Origin: a bacterium
GTDB lineage: Bacteria > Patescibacteriota > Minisyncoccia > Phycocordibacterales > SBAW01
Reading direction: 5' to 3'
DNA: 33,957 nucleotides
NCBI GenBank assembly: GCA_021814825.1
Contig: JAKAHS010000003.1
Coordinates: forward strand, 1-33,957
The position numbers and the translations under genes are program-made. Below, piece by piece: positions 29,298 through 33,957 of the stretch (positions are counted from its first letter, which is position 1; each line of letters begins with the position of its first letter). The notes beneath the pieces are model-generated. The model ran no database searches and had not been told where the DNA came from. It was given only the letters and a program-made list of their open reading frames with translations.

Positions 29298-30572
29298 CTA
29301 CTTGCCGATGATCTTGTGCAGCTCTTCTTCGGCGACTTTCTTATCGCTCCACGGTTCGCGCGCGCCGCGCTCTCGCATGATGTAGGGGTCGGTGCCTTTG
29401 CCGGAGATGAGCACGGCGTCGCCGCGGTGCGCTTGCGAGAGTGCGGCGCGGATTGCGCCGCGGCGGTCGAGGATGATCTGCGGCTTTAGGTGCGTGAATC
29501 CTTGTGCGATCGCGTCGACGATCTGCTGCGGGTCCTCGTCGTACGGATCTTCGTCGGTGAGGATCGCAATGTCGCAGTGCGAATCGGCGACCCCGCCCAT
29601 CGCCGGACGTTTCCAGGTGTCGCGCCCGCCGCCGGTTGAACCGAGCACGCAGATGCGCCTACCCTCGACACTCTTGAAAGCATCGTAAAGCGCTTTCAGA
29701 GAATCAGGCGTGTGCGCATAGTCGACGATGACCGAAAAATCCTGTCCGCACTCGAGGCGTTCTCCTCGGCCGGCGATCGACGAGAGCTTCGCGACCGCGC
29801 GCACGAGCGCGTCGCGGGGAGTGCCGAGCGCGTCGCAGAGCGTGAGTGCCGCGAGAATGTTCTTGAGATTGAATTCGCCGGGAAGCAGGGAGTGGAAGTG
29901 CGTGCCCTGCCATACGAAGTCGATGCCGCGATCGTCCGCCGTGTATGGCTCTGCGTCGTGCAAGGAGAACGGCGCGCGGATGTCGACAGGAGCGGCGAGG
30001 AATCGCTCGCCGTATTCGTCATCGGCATTGGCGACCATGATGCGTGGGCGCTTCGGCGAGCCCGAGAGATGCGCCGCGAGCGAGAGCTTTGCAGCGACAT
30101 ACTGCTCCATACCGCCATGGCGCTCAAGATGCTCCGGCGCGATGTTCGTGAAGACGAGCGCGTCAAGGTCAACGCCTTTGTGCCGATACTGTAGTGCGCC
30201 TTCGGATGTCATTTCGATGACGGCGTGCGTGCACCCAGTGCTCACTGCTTTGCGCAAAAAACGCTGCAAGAAGAAGCGTCCGACCATCGTCATTTTGTAG
30301 AGGTTCGGCTGACATTCATCTCCGACGCAAAAACGGATCGTTCCAGCGATCGCGGTTTTGTGCCCGGCCTCCATGAGCATTGCGTAGATGAGCTCCGCAG
30401 TCGATGATTTTCCTTTGGTGCCGGTCACCGCGATCACAGTGAGCTTGCGGGAGGGGAAGCGATAGATAAGCGCGCCGAGATAGGCGAGCGCGAGATGATA
30501 TGCGCCGAAAAGTTTTTTATACAATGAACGAGGAAGGAGCGTGCGCAGGATCTTTTTTATGTGTTCCTTCAT
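29298..30572 (-). CDS. murE: Mur ligase, MurE-like
   Basis: 424 residues. Mur ligase ATP-binding loop TGTKGKSST (50-58), IEMTSEGALQYRHKGVDLDALVFTNI in the central domain, the carboxylated-Lys region EQYVAAKLSL, and C-terminal domain motifs DYAHTPDSLKALYDA and LGSTGGGRDTWKRPAMGG, as in MurE. The N-terminal UDP-binding domain is reduced to about 45 residues with a possible hydrophobic segment (YHLALAYLGALIY). The substrate-selecting DNPR loop reads EDPYDEDP, so the amino acid added (DAP, Lys or other) cannot be told. It starts 3 nt after ruvA ends, so the two are co-transcribed. Confidence 0.88.
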   Translation of the reverse strand: MKEHIKKILRTLLPRSLYKKLFGAYHLALAYLGALIYRFPSRKLTVIAVTGTKGKSSTAELIYAMLMEAGHKTAIAGTIRFCVGDECQPNLYKMTMVGRFFLQRFLRKAVSTGCTHAVIEMTSEGALQYRHKGVDLDALVFTNIAPEHLERHGGMEQYVAAKLSLAAHLSGSPKRPRIMVANADDEYGERFLAAPVDIRAPFSLHDAEPYTADDRGIDFVWQGTHFHSLLPGEFNLKNILAALTLCDALGTPRDALVRAVAKLSSIAGRGERLECGQDFSVIVDYAHTPDSLKALYDAFKSVEGRRICVLGSTGGGRDTWKRPAMGGVADSHCDIAILTDEDPYDEDPQQIVDAIAQGFTHLKPQIILDRRGAIRAALSQAHRGDAVLISGKGTDPYIMRERGAREPWSDKKVAEEELHKIIGK

Positions 30573-30575
30573 ATA

Positions 30576-31166
30576 TTACCGAGGAGTGCCGAGTTGTTTG
30601 AGTATCGCCGCAAGCCGTTGCCGCATGTCGCCGCCCTCATCCGGCGCGCTCTGGAGCGCGCGCCGCGACTCCGCCGTGCTGTACCCGAGCGCCTCAAGCG
30701 CTTCAAGCAAGTCGGTGTCGCTCGAATGGTCGCGCGGAGTCGCGACGCGCCCTTCGGAGAGGTCCTGCTTGGTGATCTTATCTTTGAGCTCCACCACCAG
30801 CCGCTCGGCGCTCTTCTTTCCGATGCCATACATCTTGGTCAGCATAGCGAGATCGCCGCGCGCGATCGCGCTTCGCAGCGACGGGATGTCAGCGCCCGAC
30901 ATGATAGAGAGCGCGGTCTTGGGGCCGATGCCGGAGACGCTCATGAGCAGTTTGAAGAATGAAAGGGCGCTCCTGGTGGGGAAGCCGTAGAGGTCGATCG
31001 CGTCTTCGCGCACGACCGTATGAATATAGAGTTCGAGCGATTCACCCTCAGGCGGCAGCAACTCCTGCGATGGCATATGCACGACGTACCCGACACCGCG
31101 CACATCGATAAGGACAGAACCGTCGTCTGCACTGCCGCAAAATGTTCCCGTAAGTTTTCCGATCAT
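30576..31166 (-). CDS. ruvA: Holliday junction DNA-binding protein RuvA
   Basis: 196 residues. An N-terminal OB fold (MIGKLTGTF, VDVRGVGYVVHMP), two helix-hairpin-helix motifs (LMSVSGIGPKTALSIM and LTKMYGIGKKSAERLVVELKDK), and a C-terminal RuvB-binding domain (DLLEALEALGYSTAESRRAL). It forms tetramers that clamp the junction and recruit RuvB. Transcribed with murE. It lies far from ruvB (16.7 kb) and ruvC (12.3 kb). Confidence 0.95.
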   Translation of the reverse strand: MIGKLTGTFCGSADDGSVLIDVRGVGYVVHMPSQELLPPEGESLELYIHTVVREDAIDLYGFPTRSALSFFKLLMSVSGIGPKTALSIMSGADIPSLRSAIARGDLAMLTKMYGIGKKSAERLVVELKDKITKQDLSEGRVATPRDHSSDTDLLEALEALGYSTAESRRALQSAPDEGGDMRQRLAAILKQLGTPR

Positions 31167-31206
31167 TCTTACAGCTTATATCTTCTGGCGTCTTTTGTCC
31201 GCTCTC

Positions 31207-31234
31207 TTGCTTTTTATATTTTATATGGTATCAT
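31207..31234 (+). promoter_or_regulatory. Promoter of the unknown gene at 31279
   Basis: TTGCTT (31207-31212), 16-nt spacer, TATCAT (31229-31234). The leader of about 40 nt carries AAAGGA near the start codon. Confidence 0.5.
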
Positions 31235-31278
31235 TGCTTCAGGTAGTTTTTCGAAATTCTTTGGCGAAAGGAACCGTC

Positions 31279-31908
31279 ATGAACACGAACAAGGTTGGAA
31301 ATGTTTATTTCACGGCCGGATTTCGCAGCGTCTTGTGGAACACACTGGAATACGAGAACGCTTCGCTCGTTGGCATCGGGAAATTGCTGGCGACGCAACC
31401 GGTCGTCATTGCCTATCTGTTCGATCGTCTGATCGATGTATGTGGCGGCGCGGCGTCTTCTGATGATATGTCAGTCAATGTAATCGTCGAGACGCTTGGC
31501 GTGAATGGCGTCGGCCGGTTGCTTGGACCGATCGTCGAGATACCGTTGCAGCAAAAACAAGCATGGCGTGATAAGACCGTCGACGCATGTGCGCGTGCGC
31601 GCATGATGGCATGGATCGCCGACCCGAGGCGTGACTACGGCGAGATATGGGGGGTGTCTCGGAAGGCGCAGGTCTACTTCCTTTACGGGCTTGTCGCCGA
31701 CATCGTCGGCGACGATGACGCATACCTGCAGCGCGGTCATGAGGTAGGACGATTCTTCCCATCGCTCGATGGGGAGAAACTCGAAGCGTTTCGTCGGACG
31801 ACCGAGCTGGTCAAGGTGTTCAAGAGCGGCGAGACCCCATTTAACGAGCGCGCTCTGCGCCGGGTGTGGCTGGATGCGGTCACGAAGTTTGACAACATCA
31901 TCAGTTGA
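31279..31908 (+). CDS. Unknown soluble helical protein
   Basis: 209 residues from the ATG at 31279, which has AAAGGA at a good distance; the frame upstream is open but precedes the promoter. No signal peptide or membrane helix is seen. It is mostly helical, with Ala/Val/Leu-rich and Arg-rich segments (LLATQPVVIAYLFDRLIDV, IVETLGVNGVGRLLGPIVEI, KTVDACARARMMAWIADPRRDYG). The C-terminus is charged (FNERALRRVWLDAVTKFDNII). I do not recognise the family. It is a single-gene unit with its own promoter, Shine-Dalgarno and strong terminator, between the divergent ruvA and rpsT. Confidence 0.65.
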   Translation: MNTNKVGNVYFTAGFRSVLWNTLEYENASLVGIGKLLATQPVVIAYLFDRLIDVCGGAASSDDMSVNVIVETLGVNGVGRLLGPIVEIPLQQKQAWRDKTVDACARARMMAWIADPRRDYGEIWGVSRKAQVYFLYGLVADIVGDDDAYLQRGHEVGRFFPSLDGEKLEAFRRTTELVKVFKSGETPFNERALRRVWLDAVTKFDNIIS

Positions 31909-31925
31909 AGCGGTTCTTTCTGGAC

Positions 31926-31957
31926 GGGCGCCGTGATGCGGCGCCCCTTTTCTTTTG
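31926..31957 (+). terminator. Terminator of the unknown gene
   Basis: Stem GGGCGCCG/CGGCGCCC with loop TGATG followed by CTTTTCTTTTG, 17 nt after the stop codon. Confidence 0.85.
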
Positions 31958-31986
31958 TTGCACAATATGCACTTATGTAGTACGAT
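31958..31986 (+). promoter_or_regulatory. Promoter of rpsT (leaderless)
   Basis: TTGCAC (31958-31963), exactly 17 nt, then TACGAT (31981-31986), six bases before the rpsT ATG. This is the best complete promoter among the leaderless genes. Confidence 0.65.
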
Positions 31987-31992
31987 GCTCGC

Positions 31993-32250
31993 ATGGCAAT
32001 TACGAAATCAGCGAAAAAAGCTTTGCGCCAGACCAAGCGCCGCCGCGTCATGAACGTGTCGCGCCTGCGCACAATGCGCGACACGGTAAAAGATGTCCGC
32101 ACTGGGGCAAAGGAGGGCAAGGCAGGAGTCGATGCGATCGCGGCAGCGTACAAGGCGATCGACAAGGCGGCAAAGCGCGGCATCATCAAGAAGAATACCG
32201 CCGCTCGCAAGAAGTCTCAGGTCGCTCGCATGGCAGCGAAGACAAAATAA
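31993..32250 (+). CDS. rpsT: Ribosomal protein bS20
   Basis: 85 residues beginning MAITKSAKKALRQTKRRR, the bS20 signature, and highly basic throughout. The three-helix pattern (MRDTVKDVRTGAKEG, AIAAAYKAIDKAAKRGIIKKNTAARKKSQVA) matches the family, including the IIKKNTAARKKS motif. It binds 16S rRNA in the small subunit. It stands alone with its own promoter and no ribosome-binding site. Confidence 0.95.
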   Translation: MAITKSAKKALRQTKRRRVMNVSRLRTMRDTVKDVRTGAKEGKAGVDAIAAAYKAIDKAAKRGIIKKNTAARKKSQVARMAAKTK

Positions 32251-32420
32251 AGGTTCCGCGGCAGTTTGCCGTCGCGGCGGTACCGAGTCTTGCTCTCGCC
32301 CGCACTTCTAGGGGCAAACTACAGATATATTGAACCTGTATTTGCGTCGCTTGCTCGGGGAAGAAAGCGCAGGGCCGCCTTCTTCCTTCTCGCTTCGCTA
32401 GCAAATAATTTTTACACAGA

Positions 32421-32463
32421 ACACACAGAAAGGGCGCCGCGAAGCGGCGCCCTTTCTGTGTGT
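32421..32463. terminator. Perfect 20-bp hairpin between rpsT and tRNA-Arg
   Basis: The left arm (32421-32440, starting ACACACAG) and right arm (32444-32463) are fully complementary around a GAA loop. The core is GGGCGCCGC/GCGGCGCCC. There is no U tract outside the stem, but CCCTTTCTGTGT lies in the 3' arm. It may end the minus-strand tRNA-Arg transcript (its 3' end is 16 nt away) or rpsT. Confidence 0.65.
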
Positions 32464-32478
32464 GATGCAGCACTCGTG

Positions 32479-32550
32479 TGTCCTCGGCGAGAATCGAACT
32501 CACATCACCTCCTTCGGAGGGAGATATTCTATCCATTAAACTACGAGGAC
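32479..32550 (-). tRNA. tRNA-Arg (anticodon CCG)
   Basis: A 72-nt cloverleaf: acceptor GTCCTCG/CGAGGAC, D stem GTTT/GAAT, anticodon stem TCTCC/GGAGG with loop CTCCGAA and anticodon CCG at 32515-32517, T arm GTGAG-TTCGATT-CTCGC, discriminator A. CCA is not encoded. Confidence 0.95.
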
Positions 32551-32558
32551 GTCTGTTC

Positions 32559-32586
32559 ACTGTACGGTTTCTTTGCGCTGGTGCAA
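32559..32586 (-). promoter_or_regulatory. Promoter of tRNA-Arg
   Basis: TTGCAC (32581-32586), 16 nt, TACAGT (32559-32564) on the minus strand, eight bases before the first tRNA base. Confidence 0.6.
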
Positions 32587-32610
32587 GTTTACGTCCGCTC
32601 TCGTTCCATG

Positions 32611-32626
32611 TTCATATATATATGAA
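32611..32626. repeat. 16-bp perfect palindrome
   Basis: TTCATATATATATGAA reads the same on both strands. It sits between the tRNA-Arg promoter and the HD-GYP terminator and could be a protein-binding site or chance AT sequence. Confidence 0.4.
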
Positions 32627-32646
32627 GCCCGGTGAGGTAAAAAATA

Positions 32647-32687
32647 ACCCCTGAGGCGTGCCAATAATGCTGGCGCACCTCGGGGGT
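32647..32687 (-). terminator. Terminator of the HD-GYP gene
   Basis: A 16-base imperfect inverted repeat (32647-32662 with 32672-32687) with a nine-base loop. On the minus strand it leads into TATTTTTTACC, 21 nt after the stop codon. Confidence 0.75.
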
Positions 32688-32708
32688 GTCTGCGCTGTTG
32701 CATGACTC

Positions 32709-33875
32709 CTAACTGCTTAAGAACGAACCGGCGCGGCTTTTTGACGATCGACGCTCGAGTGCCTCGAAGCCGTGGTGTTCGATGACTCGCGCGAGCGCCC
32801 GCACTACCTTCGGATCGAGTTTGCCGCTCCGTGCTTCATCCCTACAGAGCTTCAAAGCGTAGTGTGGTCCGTGAGCTTCTTTGTACGGGCGCTTTTGCGC
32901 GACTGCAGCAAAGATGTCCGAGACGGTGATGATGTGCGCCGACAGGGAGATCTCGTCCTTCGTGAGGCCTGCGGGATAGCCGCTGCCGTCACATAGCTCG
33001 TGATGCGAACCGACCAGGTAGGGCACCGCTTCGAGTCCTTTCGGCCAGTCGATCTTGCGCAGGATCCGTCGACCCTTGTGTGCGTGGGTCTTCATGGCGC
33101 GGTAGTCCTTCTGCGTGAACTTCACCGGTTTGAGCAAGATGTGATCCCGCACGCCGATCTTGCCGATGTCGTGCAGCGCGGCCGCGATCTTGATCTCTTG
33201 CACCGCATCTTCTGACAACCCCATCTCTCGCGCCACTTCAACGGCGATCACGGTGACCAGTTTGATATGCTTTCCGGTCGTGGTGTCGCGCACGCTGATG
33301 GCGTCCGCCAAAGTGAAGCTCAGCTCGTCGATGAGAAGACGATGTGCTTGCAAGTGCCGAGCATTTTCGAACGCGGCACAGGCAAGATTGGCGACTTCTC
33401 GCAGACGAACAACATCATCTTCGGCGAATTCGCCGATCACGATCACGCCTTTTCTGAGCGGAATGCGGACACTCACTCCATCCGATCGCAAGCGGTTGCT
33501 CGCTTGCACGACGCCAATGAGCTCGTCATCGTGCAGTATCGGCAGACATAATTCTGATACGGTACGATAGCTGCGCCGCTTGTCGTCTCGTTGGTCAAAG
33601 AGCGGATCACGGTAGGCATCGGCGGTGACAATGATCTGCTGCTTCTGTGCGCAGGCGCCCACCAACCCTCTTCCGAACGGAAGCCGGAAGACACGCCCTC
33701 CCTCGCTGCTTGGAAGCGAGGCCAGTGTTCTCTGGTCCTTTCCCAACATCCAGAAGGTGACCCGATCAGCGCCGACTATCGTGCGACTTGAAGCGGATAC
33801 GTGCTCGATCAGCTTTCCAAACTCGCGCCCGCCAGAGATGCGGAGGCAGACTGCTTGCTGGCTCTTAACGCTCAT
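32709..33875 (-). CDS. GAF domain-HD-GYP phosphohydrolase
   Basis: 388 residues. A GAF-like sensor domain (about 15-175: TIVGADRVTFWML, GLVGACAQKQQIIVTADAYRDP, LCLPILHDDELIGVVQASNR) precedes an HD-GYP domain. The catalytic set is intact: His235-Asp236 (ALHDIGKIG), His264 in HAHKG, HHE (291-293), GSGYP (297-301) and Asp320. Such proteins degrade cyclic di-GMP or related dinucleotides on a signal sensed by GAF. No GGDEF partner is in the window. GGGAGG four bases before the ATG fixes the start. There is no membrane segment, so it is cytoplasmic. HD-GYP proteins are not typical of very reduced genomes. Confidence 0.9.
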   Translation of the reverse strand: MSVKSQQAVCLRISGGREFGKLIEHVSASSRTIVGADRVTFWMLGKDQRTLASLPSSEGGRVFRLPFGRGLVGACAQKQQIIVTADAYRDPLFDQRDDKRRSYRTVSELCLPILHDDELIGVVQASNRLRSDGVSVRIPLRKGVIVIGEFAEDDVVRLREVANLACAAFENARHLQAHRLLIDELSFTLADAISVRDTTTGKHIKLVTVIAVEVAREMGLSEDAVQEIKIAAALHDIGKIGVRDHILLKPVKFTQKDYRAMKTHAHKGRRILRKIDWPKGLEAVPYLVGSHHELCDGSGYPAGLTKDEISLSAHIITVSDIFAAVAQKRPYKEAHGPHYALKLCRDEARSGKLDPKVVRALARVIEHHGFEALERRSSKSRAGSFLSS

Positions 33876-33910
33876 GGTGCCTCCCTATAGTGAGTCGATC
33901 GTGAAGGTCA

Positions 33911-33951
33911 GCTCGTTACGAGCAGACCGAGAACTTTCTGGAAAAAGTATA
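33911..33951 (-). promoter_or_regulatory. Leader hairpin and possible -10 of the HD-GYP gene
   Basis: TATACT (33946-33951) may be the -10, with its -35 beyond the window. The leader of about 65 nt holds a GCTCG-TTA-CGAGC hairpin (33911-33923). Confidence 0.35.
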
Positions 33952-33957
33952 GCACTA

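Noticed and set aside
32611-32626. AT palindrome as a promoter or attachment site
   Set aside because: Kept only as a low-confidence repeat; a TATATA core forms palindromes easily by chance and no gene start lies next to it.

Overview
The window looks like a chromosomal segment, spanning the replication origin, of a Patescibacteria/CPR bacterium, most likely a Parcubacteria (Kaiserbacteria-like) lineage. This is inferred from the origin order (khpB-yidC-rnpA-rpmH | dnaA-dnaN), very compact gene spacing, several shortened core proteins (YebC, DNA polymerase I without a recognisable proofreading domain, a degenerate delta-like clamp-loader subunit), a VirB2-like pilin with Cys-rich ectodomain, lamin-tail-like surface proteins, and TGA used as an ordinary stop. 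Coding DNA is GC-rich.

Layout. 1-3.5 kb: envelope/type IV secretion-like genes (end of a membrane protein, an Ig-like secreted protein, a VirB2-like pilin, a membrane-anchored protein). 3.5-8.5 kb: origin region (khpB, yidC, rnpA, rpmH, dnaA, an oriC-like spacer with DnaA boxes, dnaN, a small protein). 8.5-13.5 kb: class A PBP, tyrS, a 55-residue acidic protein, ruvC, yebC. 13.5-16.65 kb: a complete diversity-generating retroelement (DGR). 16.65-20.2 kb: ruvB, a structured intergenic region that may hold an ncRNA, and a pyrD-pyrC operon. 20.2-24.1 kb: a membrane protein, a PilB/GspE ATPase, tsaE, a membrane protein, and a protein made of three helical repeats. 24.1-27.6 kb: polA, a holA-like gene, tRNA-Lys with inverted and direct copies of its own 3' end. 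27.6-33.9 kb: a small membrane protein with a probable frameshift, DoxX, an LTD-like protein, murE, ruvA, an unknown gene, rpsT, tRNA-Arg, and a GAF/HD-GYP protein.

The key system is the DGR. A target gene (13746-14381) ends in a 112-bp variable repeat (VR). A matching 112-bp template repeat (TR) lies 496 bp downstream. All 18 VR/TR differences fall at adenines of the TR, which is the hallmark of adenine-directed mutagenic retrohoming. An Avd-like accessory gene (minus strand) and a DGR-type reverse transcriptase (YADD, LGNLTSQ) follow, then a small unknown gene and a terminator. The 5' ends of avd and RT overlap head to head across one run of nine G. With eight G, both genes would be in frame from well-placed ATG codons on opposite strands. 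This is either a one-base assembly error or a homopolymer switch gating both enzymes at once.

A second theme is initiation. At least eight genes (dnaA, tyrS, polA, tsaE, rpsT, the PBP and two surface proteins) have a -10-like hexamer 6-7 nt before the ATG, which predicts leaderless mRNAs. The DGR target, pyrD, pyrC, the repeat protein, HD-GYP and some unknowns instead have clear Shine-Dalgarno leaders.
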